Part shown: positions 11,592-22,955 of the stretch, one piece after another
How positions within the stretch are numbered: position 1 is the stretch's first letter
Layout of the letters: each line of letters starts with the position of its first letter
Source: Rutidosis leptorrhynchoides
Taxonomy: Eukaryota > Streptophyta > Magnoliopsida > Asterales > Asteraceae
Direction: 5' to 3'
DNA length: 64,000 bases
Assembly: GCF_046630445.1 (NCBI RefSeq)
Contig: NC_092338.1
Coordinates: 149,406,501-149,470,500 of the forward strand
Made by a program: the position numbers and the translations under genes
Notes under the pieces: generated by a model
Told to the model about the DNA's origin: nothing
Database searches by the model: none
What the model saw: the letters and a program-made list of their open reading frames with translations, nothing else

Positions 11592-12476
11592 TACTACATG
11601 CATATACATTTGTACCATTAAGAACAACCCACCTCTTTTCCCACTTTCTTATATTATTAATAATATTATACTATTATTTTATTATTGTTAATATGATTAA
11701 TATTATTATTTTTTTAAAATACAAATATCTTCAACAAGAATTGGGGTTTAAAGTTTTTAATTAGTGAAATATTGGTTGTAATCGCGGATAAAAAAATTAG
11801 AATTATAAATTTAAGAAATTAACCAATTTCTTGAAAGAACGAAATTTATAGTTATTAATTGATAGTGGTCTAATTAATTTATCAAGAGATTTATAATGTT
11901 TAAAGACCTAATTATTAAAATTTAACATAACATCAACCTTAACACAAACTATCGACGACTGAAGCTATTAAATAAAGTGAATCATTCAAAGATTTTGGTC
12001 TTATGAATCATTCCCAAAAGTACGTTAAGGGTTTATGTGAAAAACTCCAATAAATTAACCGCTCAAAATAGATTAGGTTGTTTGAATATCAAAGTGGATA
12101 TGGCTACCACCACAAATAGTTATGGAAAAAACATAATTGTATAGTTTACATGCCAATGGAATTCGGTAACATGAAATCAACATTAACGATTAACAAATGA
12201 AAGTAGTTTAAATCGTGAATCAGATGAGGTAATTGTTTAGAATGATCGAACCATTTAACCTTTTTTTTGAAGAATGAACAGATGCCGGAGATGTTATTCC
12301 TTCTTGTTTGATTTTTTTTCAGTGTGGACTGAAGCCAGTTTCCTGACTGAGATCAAACGTCCGATTTCCAAAAGCATTAGAAAACACTACAAAGTTAAAT
12401 ATAATGAGTTTAATAATGTTTCTTAAAAATGAATGTGATATGCAATAAATTTTGAACTGAGTATTATAGTAAGTAT
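11592..12476. other. AT-rich intergenic stretch, nothing recognised
   Basis: Flank of element T. I see AT-rich sequence with TTA/ATT runs near 11650-11710 and no coding or repeat signal. Confidence 0.5.
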
Positions 12477-14812
12477 TCATACATTAACAGAAGAAGTGTG
12501 TCTGGAAGACGATTCTTCAACCTCAACATATTCAAAAACTGCTTGATGATTGACCTAATTGATTTTAAATATGGGTTAAGAAACTATTGATATTTTAAAT
12601 AGCATATAAACAGATAGTTAAAATGAATAATACAAATAACCACCGGTCAATTGTGAAAGATATATATTATATCCAGAAAAATTAATCTAAAGTACTAAAT
12701 GTTACCTTGAAAGTGTCATACATTTCCAAACATGTTGGGTCATCGGTCACATCTTTGACAGTGTAATTGCAAATACCCCGGTCTCTGCTATAACCACTGA
12801 CATCTATCTTAAAAAGAAGGGTCTTCTGTAATAGAACTTCCAACTCGTCCAGATAATCATCATCTTCACACAAAGCCTTCATTAACTCATAAGCCGAAGG
12901 GGTAACGTACTTCTTCACAAACGATTCGAATAGTGTGAAAGAGGTTGTGCCAGATGGATTTTCTACCCGAATTGGCACTTTAAACCTAGTATGTATACAA
13001 ATTTCAATACAGATAAAGGATGAGTAAAGACACAAATGAATCTGTGATAAATATGTTTAGAGTGTTTTGTAATTCACCTCATTTCCACCTCCGACTTATC
13101 TCTACAACCGAAACACTTGCGTTCTAAGGCTAAAAGATCATCAATGTCCAATGTAAGATCAGAGTTGGGGGTAACAAGTTTAGCACTCTTGTTACACTTC
13201 TTGCATGCAATGTAGTACCAAGTGTCGTCGGGAAGAATGATATTGATTGTGGCCTGAAGAATAAACGTACCTTTCTGAAAGTATTTCATTTGAAAAGTTT
13301 AATATTGGAGTTAGGTATGGTTACATATTTGTTGAAAAAATTCATTAAAATAATTACCATTGTAGGGTTCAACTGATCTAAACCAACATAACTTGCTTAT
13401 AAAAAAAAGACTTTGGATCACGTGCAGGAGAATTTGACAACGAATGAGCTAACGAACCAATGGAATTTTCAGAAGAATGGATTTAAGTGATGCTATGATA
13501 ACCAAAAAACCATGAAGCATGTTAGTTCTTGAAGTGAAGTAAAATCCAATATAATATCTTGAATGCAAATATGAATTGTCAATTATGTCACAAAGGTATT
13601 TACTTGGAAACTGCTTGAGATGATTTAAACTTGTAGTCATGTATTAACAAACTGAAGGTTATCAATAAATGCACACTTAATGTAGTCATTATGGACTGAA
13701 AAAATGATTGATGATCGATTATATTGGTTTAGTTGTTTTGGGAATTGCTACAAATACTAAATCAGTAATAACATTTAATGAATAAAACAGAATTGTATAT
13801 TATGTCAGCAAGTTAGTTACTTGTAAATTGCTTGAGATCATTTAAACAAGTAGTCATTTATTAGCAAAGTGCCAAGAAAAAATAAATGCACACTTTATAT
13901 ATTTAGTCATTTAATAGGAAAATGGTTGAGTGACAATTATATTTGTCTAGTTTCTTTGGAAAATACTTCAGATAAGTTAAATTGAACATATATAAAGTAT
14001 TCAATAATAATATGCTTTAACTGTTGTGAAATTAAGAGAGATTGAAGTAAATCTTTTTGTCATAATGTGCCGTTGTTTGAACTCAACGATCTGCGATTGA
14101 TCGGTGTCTATCAAAACATTAGTGTTCTTCCAGTTGGTAGACACTGCCAGCTTGTCTGCAGCATTCAGAAACAAAAGAAGTTGGTATATACAATCAATAA
14201 GAACAAGGATTCTAATACAAAAACTGTTAATCATATGTGAAAAAGATGTATAAATTGCTTATAAAGAAATAAATATATAAGGTGTATAGCATTTAAAAGT
14301 ACAAATCGTTGTGCAATTTAGGATGGAATTAAACCCATTAGTCCCAGTGCATTCGGTCTCTAGGAATGACACAACTGTTGTTTTCTTAGTAAACATGAGT
14401 TTGTACTCATGTTGCACATGTTCGATCCGGTATTGAATCGAACTATCAACTACAGCAGCATAAGAAATACAAAAGTGGCTTCATTCCTTGATGAGGTTAT
14501 CAAATTTTGACTTAAGAGAGTTACGAATGTTGATTACAATTTTATCGTCCTAATATGGAGAAAACAAAATTAAACAAAAAAATAATAATATAAAAGGTTC
14601 TAAAATGAAAAGAGATATACGATATCTACTAAAAAAAGTAAATGAACACAAACCATTTCATCTGCCACTATTAGCTTCAAAGTGGGTTTGCCTTCATCAT
14701 AACCGTATCCAAGCTTTTGAAGCAGTCGAACGACTTTAATTTTAATGCCAAAATTAACTTTGCGTCAGTCAATATCTCCTACAGTAATGATGTTCTTTAA
14801 TGTGGCCATTAT
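12477..14812 (-). pseudogene. Replication protein A large-subunit-like gene (OB folds plus zinc ribbon), broken
   Basis: Several exon-like blocks read on the minus strand. Block 1 (14812 to about 14653) has MATLKNIITVGDID, an in-frame TGA, then KVVRLLQKLGYGYDE. Block 2 (about 14548-14330) resembles the OB-fold part with QYRIEHVQHEYKLMF and contains another TGA. Block 3 (about 14165-14060) has STNWKNTNVLIDTDQSQIVEF. Block 4 (13289-13080) is the C-terminal domain start with WYYIACKKCNKSAKL and CFGC, a C4 zinc site. Block 5 (12991-12706) continues FKVPIRVENPSGTTSFTLFE through a plausible GT-AG intron at about 13080-12992. Block 6 ends with a TGA at 12477-12479. The order matches RPA1/DUF223 plus Rep_fac-A_C proteins (family knowledge). 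Two stops make it a likely pseudogene; similar genes occur in plants as free copies and in Helitrons, but I found no Helitron ends. Confidence 0.68.
13574..14008. repeat. Diverged direct duplication of about 215 bp
   Basis: Two copies start at 13574 and 13791. Both contain AATTGT...TATGTCA, TACTTGGAAACTGCTTGAGAT or a close variant, a stretch like ATTTAAAC...GTAGTCAT, AATAAATGCACACTT and a similar tail. Divergence is high, so the duplication is old. It lies in what would be an intron of the RPA-like pseudogene. Confidence 0.6.
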
Positions 14813-15436
14813 TTAAAACTAAAATGAAAAGAAACATAAGTTAAGAAAAGTAATTATCATGAAATAAATAAGTTATGGATATGTAAGCAAAACAAAATTA
14901 AATCATCATTTCAAAAACAATAAGAATATGGAAGTTGAGTAAAAAAAATTAAACCTGAAGAGTTTTCGAATTTGATTCAAAAGAGAATTGGAATTCAAAA
15001 TAAGAAAGCTGATTTTGAAAAAAATGGTATAATGGGTGGGATTAAGGGAAATTGAGATATGTCAACATAAGATATCTTGGTAAATGTGTGCATTAAGTGT
15101 CTTTTTGAAAAAAATAGTATTTTCTCACCACTTTCTATACTAAAAAGTAATTTTTTTACTTTAAAATGTGGTTGAAAATTGTGATTAGTTCAAAAAGTTG
15201 CCTTTTGGTGTAAAGATATATATTTTGAATTCAAACTGATCACGTTATCTTCAGCCATATGGGATGGTGACGTGGTGTATGTATTCATATATATAGGTCA
15301 GGTGTGAGGTAAAAAAATAACAACAAAAATTTTATATATATAGGTTTTTTGTGAGACAAAATTCTCTCATATGTGCCTTAATTAACGGGCTGATTGACAA
15401 ATCGGATGAATCAAAACCGTTTTATATGTATGTATC

Positions 15437-15440
<4 letters not shown>
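14813..15440. other. AT-rich stretch, nothing recognised
   Basis: No coding similarity, repeat structure or element end was seen between the RPA-like pseudogene and the TA microsatellite. Confidence 0.4.

Positions 15441-15510
<70 letters not shown>
15441..15510. repeat. (TA)n microsatellite, about 35 units
   Basis: Uninterrupted TA repeat. Open frames crossing it encode only YIYI runs and are not genes. Confidence 0.97.
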
Positions 15511-15514
<4 letters not shown>

Positions 15515-15618
15515 GATGGAGATCATCAATATTATATATATCGAGATCATCCGACCTTCAATCGTACTCTTAGGGTTGTTACAATTTAAGTTTTCTCTTA
15601 ATGTGTGTGTTGGGTATA

Positions 15619-16492
15619 GGTGCACAAACCGGATACGGACAAACAAAAAAATCCGGATTTTTTTGTTTGGATTTTCCGGATATGGTTCTGGTTCTCGGCA
15701 TCGGATTTTTTTCGAATTTTTTCTCGAAATTGGTTTTTTTTTTGTTCTCGACCGTGTTTTTTCGAACTAGAATTCGATTTTGCCAGTTCGATTTTTTTAA
15801 CGTTTGAATAAAAGTATCATATAACAAAAAATTAATGTAGTTTAATACAGTATTATAAATTATTTATAATTAATAATTATATTATAAATAAAATATATAA
15901 TCAATCAATATTTATCAATATTCAATATTTAGAATTATTTGTGCACCGCATCAGCCAGCCATTCCTTTCACATTCTCACATGGCTTGTAAAAGAAAATGA
16001 GAGGATGGGAGATATCTATAAAATGATCCCTCGTTCCCACATCACTAGTAAAAGAAAATGAGCGGATGAGAATCATCTATAAAATGGTCTCTGGTCTCTT
16101 TTTAACAATTAAACAATGGTTGTAAACTATGGGCCTGATAATCAAGCCTTTAAAAGAACCATGAGTCATGTAGTCTGGTGATCACACAAATGAATACATT
16201 GGCCATTGGGCTTTATTTCTTCTTGTGTTATAATAAATCATAAAACCTTGTGGTCATATTAGTTTCATATGGTTTTAATGGAAAGCCGGATCCGGATCCG
16301 GATCAGATCTAAAACTGGATCCGGATCAGATCTAAAACTGGATATACGGAATACATCCGGTTTTTGACAAAATCCAGATCCGATCAGAACCGGATCGGAT
16401 CACGGATCCAGATCAGGATTTTGGGTGGATTCGGTTCATGATGAATCCAGTTTTGGATTTTTTCGGATCGGATCCGATTTTTTTTGTGCGCC
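15619..16492. mobile_element. Possible hAT-like non-autonomous DNA element
   Basis: GGTGCACAAA (15619-15628) faces TTTGTGCGCC (16483-16492), an imperfect 10-bp inverted repeat. Both flanks inside carry many CCGGAT/ATCCGG repeats (15630-15700 and 16285-16475), the kind of subterminal repeat bed seen in plant hAT elements. No transposase is present. I could not find a matching 8-bp target duplication, so the borders are unproven. Confidence 0.35.
15987..16094. repeat. Tandem duplication, 61-bp unit, two copies
   Basis: GTAAAAGAAAATGAG begins each unit at 15987 and 16048, and both continue to a CTATAAAATG motif. The second copy is incomplete and several bases differ. Confidence 0.8.
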
Positions 16493-17440
16493 TCTTTTCA
16501 GTAATGGTTTTGCAGAGCACTAAGTTGACCATTATTATTTTATGTGTTTGTTGTTCAAGTAGATCATCTTCATCTTTGATTTTGAGATGTTTTTGGTGAT
16601 ATATGATCGCGAAGGTGATTAAAACCCCTCTTTGTGATACTATTGTGTGCTTTTATAAAGAGACTACGTTAAAATACCACATATAAGCACACGAAACTAT
16701 AACTCGATCATCATAGCAATTTGCATGCATGTATTTCACAGAGTACGTTTCACATAGAGCGCGTTTTAAATCGGATTATGAAAACTAATAATTATCCTAG
16801 TAAAGGGGGTTATGAGATAATTTTGATATTAAACTATATTGCAACTAGCAAGTAAAGCAAACGAGATTTTCAATAAACTAACACGTGTCCTCTTGACTAA
16901 TCAACTTAATGACTTGAATTGCTTTTTACAATGTATAACAAATGATGTTGAAATAGTTTTAGTTTATAGTGTCACCACCAAACCTTGATCAAACAAATTC
17001 ATAAACTCACATAAATGCACTCACTAGACCAAGTTATGTTGAGAAAATCGTTAAGACTTGACCTTGGATTAAACATAAAACTCTTATTCATAACAATCAC
17101 TTGAAATGATTAACACGTTCGTATTTAACTAAAAGCCCTTTGAACACCAACCAAAATTAAGACACAATAACTTGAAATCCTTCTTTTGATTGTCTAGATC
17201 ACCAAATAGTTTTGAAGTATAAATTAAATCCCAATTCAAATCACTAAAAAATGCTCAACAATTTATATGATCAAGTTAAAGCTTAAAACTCATATAGCGA
17301 TGGATTATCAATCAAACTCAACAATATAATCTCAATAGATCATTCAAACATAAAATATACATTAGATAGAGCAATGCAAATCAATCTAATTTATCACGGG
17401 CTTTTGTATCTTTTCAGTAATTATATCCCCTCCTTTTCAG
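16493..17440. other. AT-rich stretch, nothing recognised
   Basis: No coding similarity or repeat was recognised upstream of the fumarase fragment. The first fumarase exon and transit peptide were not found here. Confidence 0.4.
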
Positions 17441-18654
17441 GTTATGGAGAGCTCAAACCCAAAGAACTCTACAGAATTTTGAAATCGGAGGTGATCGTGA
17501 GAGAATGCCAGAACCAATCATCGTTCTTTTGGAATCCTTAAGAAGTGTGCTGCTAAGGTGCTCATAACTTAAAAATCTTCTCTCTTTTCGCACTGAAGTT
17601 TGTGAATAACCAGTTATGGCATTATAAATGTTCTATTAACACATAATTGAAACATGTTTGACGTAATCTGGCTCCATTTCATCTTAAACTAATTGCACAT
17701 GTTTGATTATATGTACTAATGTTTCATTGTTTACTAAAAAATTAGTAGCTATTGAATAATTGAATTATAGTAATTATAGTTAATAGTTATACCATTCATC
17801 ATGTTCTCGTGGTTTAGTTTAGTCATTATATGTCAACATTAATTGACCTTATCTGTTGTATTGATGAAGAATCTTATTACTTATTGTTTAAAACATGGTG
17901 TAATAGGTCATTGCAAATAGAGCAGCTGAAATACTAGGCCATAAGCATGGTGATAAGTTTGTGCATCCGAATGACCATGTAAACAGATCTTCAAATGATA
18001 CATTTCCAACTGTAAGCTACTTGGAAACATTGGTTGTATCTTATATAATTTGTCATGTTGAACTTCCAGGTATCGATCATTGATTGTTTGCTCACAAGTA
18101 ATGCATATTGCAGCTGCAACAGAAATTAACTCAAGACTCATCCCAAAACTTAAACAGTTACATGCTTGCCTACAAGCAAAGGTAATTAAGTATACAATTG
18201 CAAGCAAAATTTCAAGTTCAGTTGGCATTATTACACAGTTTGTATATGTTTTCATGAGTCCATTCGTGCACTTTTCTTGTCATATAGAGCATGAAGATAA
18301 CCACACAAAACCAATGATATAAAATAATATGTGAATATGCACATTTTTTAATCTTTTGTGAATCTTACCGAGTGTTTTTATTTTGTGGAGACAACTGAGT
18401 TCTCTGATATCGTCAAAATTGGGCATACTCATACTCAAGATGCAACACCTTTAACTCTTGGGCAAGAGTTTAGTGGCTATACGACACAAGTAAGCTACTT
18501 TTACATCACCCTTTGGAAATAAATTATAAATCTATGCTAATAATTTGATTTCGAAAAACAAAACAAATATATTTGTTTTGGACTAACTATTTTGTTTTTA
18601 CAGGTGAAGTATGGAATCGATCGGGTCTTGTGTACTCTCCCTCGCATGTATCAG
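17441..18654 (+). pseudogene. Fumarate hydratase (fumarase, class II) gene fragment
   Basis: Fumarase converts fumarate to malate in the TCA cycle. Five exon-like blocks keep the family order. 17441-17557 has LWRAQTQRTLQNFEIGGDRE then RMPEPII, and needs a one-base shift to continue as SFGILKKCAAK. 17907-18011 has [17 protein letters not shown] and [16 protein letters not shown]. 18098-18181 has VMHIAAATEINSRLIP. 18385-18489 has [20 protein letters not shown]. 18604-18654 has VKYGIDRVLCTLPRMYQ. Introns with GT donors lie between them. Breaks: the frameshift, no exon for the part expected between blocks 1 and 2, two residues missing before SSNDT compared with the usual fumarase motif, an AA rather than AG before block 3, and no sequence after MYQ. 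Element A begins 155 bp downstream. Confidence 0.9.
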
Positions 18655-18869
18655 GTTAGCAATCAGGTTTCTTATGTGAATTAGAGATGGCATTTCTTAC
18701 CCTCTTTTTATGATCGGGTCGATTTGGGTTATGTTTTATGTGAATTAAGTCAAACAAAAAGAATTATCGAAGAGGGGAATGGGTCAAATCAGTTAAAAGT
18801 CTCCCAAGGTGTAACGACTCAACCCTCGTTATACCAAAAACACGACCCAAAAAAAAGAAACAGTACATC

Positions 18870-18950
18870 TGGACGGTGTCCAACAATCTGGACGGCGTCC
18901 AGTAGTGAAGGGCAGGACGGCGTCCAAATGAACTGCCAGGGGCTGTCCCC
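18870..18950. repeat. Cluster of GC-rich triloop hairpins, outer end of LTR A
   Basis: TGGAC/GTCCA around GGT (18870-18882), CTGGAC/GTCCAG around GGC (18888-18902) and GGAC/GTCC around GGC (18915-18925), then GGGG/CCCC around CTGT (18939-18950). The same cluster is in the right LTR at about 31711-31785. Confidence 0.85.
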
Positions 18951-19586
18951 GGAGTCCAACTTTAAGCGAACGGAAAACCCGCTTCCCGACACTTTCAAAC
19001 AAAACGACTTTCACAACACGTTATAATAATTAAAACTAAGAGATTTCCATAATAAAATTGAGTTTTACAACACCGGGCCCGCATCGACCCGTTTTACGAA
19101 TTTTGTACAAAATACAAGTTTCGACCCAAATGAGTTTAAGTTCCAAACAACTACGAGCATGATGTTTGGGGATAAACTACCCAATCCTAGGTCGAACCCA
19201 AAAGTAATCCAAGCAAGCAACCAAAAAGGGAAATCATCTAATCCCGAGCATACCCTTGCCACGTCCGCCTCCGAACCTAAAAATATAAACAACGAGAGGG
19301 TAAGCTAATTGCTTAGTGAGTGCAATACTTATACGCATACATACATACATAATTCAATTACTTACATTCACCTACACAAAATAACACACGTCATTAGCAA
19401 AACATAATATCACGTATTCAATTGTACAACAAGCCAACATCGATAACATAAAGGTCACGTCAATATTACAATGCTAAAAATGAACACGTACAACCCACCG
19501 GTTAAATCAAGATCACGAGGGAATAATCCCCTTTAAAAAGCCACAGATGTTCATAACATCGAATAGTATCAAGAATCCAATTCCAT

Positions 19587-20149
19587 GAGTGGTATCGTCT
19601 CATCGAACTTCAAACCCACTCTTCATGCTTCATGTGGTATCGTCTCATCGAACTTTAACCCCACATATGAGGTATCGCCACATCGAACTTTAAACCCTCA
19701 TCAAGCAATACAATAGTAGTATCGCATCGTCAATATCGAACTTTAAATTCATACATGAGGTATCGTCACTATCGAACTTAAACCCTAATCAAACAAACAA
19801 TCATGGTATGGCATCGTCAATATCGAACTTTAAATCCATACATATGAGGTATCGTCACATCGAACTTAAACCCTCATCAAACAAACAATCGTGGTATGGC
19901 ATCGTCAATATCGAACTTTAAATCCATACATATGAGGTATCGTCACATCGAACTTAAACCCTCATCGAACAACGTAATAATGGTATGGCATTGTCCCATC
20001 GAACTTTAAGTCCATACATATGAGGTATCGCCGCATCGAACTTTAACCCTCGTCCCGCATCGAATAATATAATAGTAGTATGGCGTCGTCATCATCGAAC
20101 TTTAAATCCATACATATGAGGTATCTCCGCATCGAACTTTAACCCTCAT
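19587..20149. repeat. Array of about 13 stem-loops with constant loop and changing stems (LTR A)
   Basis: Each unit is a 6-bp stem around a loop close to TATCGTCACATCGAACTT then TAAA. Stems seen: GAGTGG/CCACTC (19587/19616), ATGTGG/CCACAT (19632/19661), ATGAGG/CCTCAT (19667/19696, 19844/19872, 19932/19960, 20116/20144) and GTATGG/CCATAC (19806/19836, 19894/19924, 19983/20012, 20078/20108). ATGAGG and GTATGG types alternate, giving a higher period near 85-95 bp. A few units have one decayed arm base. The array is also in the right LTR from about 32430 to the break at 32960. Confidence 0.85.
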
Positions 20150-21068
20150 CCCGCACCCCGGTCCCAATGTGGCCCAAGAGAAGTGTATTCTACCGAATAA
20201 CACTCGCCATGTCGTACACAAGCAACCAAATTATATACATAAACGTATAAATATTCCACTCACCTCGATTATGTGAAACGCTAATCCCGCTTGAGCTTCC
20301 AATCAACCAATGTAAATCACCTAAGAAATTCACAAACAAATAAGCTAAACACTCTAGCTTGTACTCAAAACATCACAAGTGCAATTTCGGCCCATTTGCA
20401 CCTACTTCTATTTTGGCTAAGTCAAAACTTGCCCAAAACGGCAATAATCACCATCAACTAGTGATTATGTTCTAATACCACAATAAACCCCATGTTTGAT
20501 CTTTCAAAACATTTGCTAGCAAAAGTTACACAGAGCCATTTTGACCCATTTCTAAAACAAGCTCTCAACAACACCCATTTGGGTTCCATTTACAACATAA
20601 TCACTAATCCTAGTGATTATACCTAATTCAAGCCCTAAACTTGGCCAATTAGTTTTCCAACCCAAAACCCACCAACAACAGCGATAACTAGCTTTAATAA
20701 ACCCATTTGTGAACTAGGTAGGTCTTTCAACAACAAACAAGTTCAAACCCTAATTATGAACAACAATCAAGCTTATGAAAACTCGGAGTTAGAACTTACC
20801 AACACTACCACAATGTAGCCAAGAGCGAGATGAACAACCTTAACACTTGGGCTTTTGATCAATTCAAGCTCCTTCTTCTCCAAATCTCTAAATATCTCTC
20901 TAGAATCTCCCTCTCTCTCTAAGATGAAATGGGAGTGTTTGTGGATGTGAAAAATGATCCAAAATTGGATCCCAAACTAATAATATGGCTACACATCCGA
21001 CCCCAAGTGAAAGGACACAAATACCCCTCTTAAAATATCAAAACTGCACAGCTGGCCCTCCAGTTCAC

Positions 21069-21148
21069 CTGGACGGCGTCCAGATTCCTGGACGGCATCC
21101 AGTAACAAAGGATAGGACGGCATCCAAATGCTTGGGACTGCGTCCCAA
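21069..21148. repeat. Cluster of GC-rich triloop hairpins, inner end of LTR A
   Basis: CTGGAC/GTCCAG around GGC (21069-21083), CTGGAC/ATCCAG around GGC with one changed base (21088-21102), GGAC/ATCC (21115-21125) and a longer TTGGGAC/GTCCCAA around TGC (21132-21148). The design equals the cluster at the other end of the same LTR. Confidence 0.85.
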
Positions 21149-21176
21149 TGACCTGAAACAGAAACAGGGTCTTACA

Positions 21177-21195
21177 ACTCTCCCCCACTTAAACT
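21177..21195 (-). other. Polypurine tract of element A
   Basis: Minus-strand reading is TTTAAGTGGGGGAGAGT directly against the LTR start TGTAAGACCC. The same tract precedes the 3' LTR of B. Confidence 0.85.
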
Positions 21196-22955
21196 CGATC
21201 ACGTCCTCGTGATCTTCGTCGCTTAACCAACCGGACCTATACTCTACGGTCCTTTGACATAGATCCGAACTTGATTTCCGCACAATTTCTGATAATCCGA
21301 AGGTTTTCCCATTAAGTTACCTTTTCCGACTAAATCGTCGTCGGCGATTTACCAAATCTATCAAAATCAAGCACTAAGTCTCGCTTCATTCCCCAACCGG
21401 AACGAACTCATGCTCCAATCACCCGGCATATACAAGCTAACACTCCAAATCTCGTACCGAGTTAGTAATTTCCTTAGCGTACTTCGATCACGTACATTGC
21501 CAAAATAAAGTTTGTACCACTAACATGGTCACAAACGGCTCAACGGAGCCAACAAAAGGCGTATCCTCACGATTGGATAACGCTCGACATATTACTTGCA
21601 AGAAAGCAAGCGCACCAAGTGATATGGTATCGTCAAATCGAACTTAAACCCACATCACATACTAACGCACCTATCAATATGGTATCGTCTAATCGAACAT
21701 AAACCCATATCTCATGCCAACTCACTCCTTGATATGGTATCGTCAAATCGAACTTAAACCCATATCTCCGTCAACCGCTTTTGCAAATGAGGTATCGTCG
21801 CATCGAACTTTAACCCTCATTGCACGTACGCTAAGTATGTACACATACTTAGTATAATTCCACTCGACTTGGAATTTCCGCTAACTTAACTCTCGATGAG
21901 TTATCAATGCTACTACCTCGAGTAGTAACTTAAATCTAGTCAATACATACAATTTCAACCTAAATTGTACCTTTCCATCATCCGACCATTCTAGGTCTAA
22001 ACACTAATTCCAAATCTATCACAAACACCGTTCGAAATTTTCACATAACAATCCCTTTGTGCGGAGTAACACTCCCCCACTTAGGATCTCGTCCCATAAT
22101 CACATTGTCAAGTTATTATCATCCGGCGATAAATATCATTTCCCGAATTACACGACTATACCTCTCGTCGGTCATAGTCTTCTCCGTTCACCATTTCGTT
22201 TCCAACGAGGGAAATTAGCACTCATCGCCACCCATTGGCGTCGTCTAAACAATGATTTAAAACCAACACGATTCATATGTCACAATATTTTCTCCATCCT
22301 CGAGCATACGAAAGATTTCGAATTATCTTTCATCACTTCTACAAAGATCTCACTACAATTTATCCAAGCTTTATATTGCAATTTTCCAATTGCTAACGCT
22401 TGTCACACCTTCACCGTCACACATATACTTAAGAGTTTCACTCCGGTGTCCTAAGTCCAATGTAACCATCACCTCATCGGAGTCGAACATTACGCTTGCA
22501 GGTATGAAAAGGCACCTGACGCTGCGTCATTTAGACTCCACTACTAACATTTATCAAAGTCAAAAGACTTGTTACCTAGGGTTCCATCCGCCCGAGGACA
22601 CCCATAACCTAATTAGAATGACCTTACGTCATACTTTGCTCGTCGAACCTTATGGCTCGTAATCTTACAACACAAAAGCGACCACGCGCCTACAAGTAAC
22701 ACCAAAGCCTACTCCCATGGCTTGGTAAAAGATTTTACCCGACACTAAGGAATGCTTGGAAGCACCAAGTCTTACGCCCTTCGATCGTCAACCCAAACAC
22801 CATCATGGGGTAATTCCGAAAGGAATCCTACCCTTCATTACACTACGCACTAACAAAATGCATCAAATCGAAACCGTAGGTACATTTCAATAGAGAAATC
22901 AAAAAGTACCTGAAACATCGTCATCAGGTTCTCGCGCATCATCACTAATTATCAC
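21196..22955 (-). other. Element A non-coding interior (replaces pol), with a second stem-loop array and a block shared with B
   Basis: No protease, RT or integrase similarity was found on either strand. 21620-21821 holds four more stem-loop units with the LTR-type loop. 22430-22795 is clearly related to 28240-28545 in element B. The ORFs at 22059-22662 carry no recognisable domain. Confidence 0.65.
21620..21821. repeat. Internal stem-loop array of element A
   Basis: Four units share the loop TATCGTCAAATCGAACTTAA (variants) with new stems: GTGATATGG against CCACATCAC with one mismatch (about 21619), ATATGG/CCATAT (about 21677), GATATGG/CCATATC (21731/21760) and AATGAGG/CCTCATT (21786/21815, extendable by GC with one bulge). 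Confidence 0.8.

Larger units (their letters stand above)
18810..21176 (-). repeat. Left (3') LTR of element A, 2367 bp
   Basis: It runs from TGTAACGACTC to GGGTCTTACA (TG...CA). It matches 31646-32960 over its first 1.3 kb. It contains GC-rich hairpins near both ends (18870-18950 and 21069-21148) and the stem-loop array 19587-20149. Confidence 0.9.

Noticed and set aside
12477..14812. Helitron carrying the RPA-like gene
   Set aside because: No helicase sequence and no convincing TC start or CTRR hairpin end was seen nearby.
15351..15827. Open frames with long YIYI runs and phenylalanine-rich tails
   Set aside because: They are translations of the TA microsatellite and nearby T-rich, CCGGAT-repeat DNA; no domain.
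18724..19026. 100-residue plus-strand frame after the fumarase fragment
   Set aside because: It crosses the LTR A boundary at 18810 and encodes the GC hairpins; no domain.
19587..20149. CRISPR array
   Set aside because: The constant part is a loop, spacers are matched stem pairs, units are irregular, and the context is an LTR in plant DNA.
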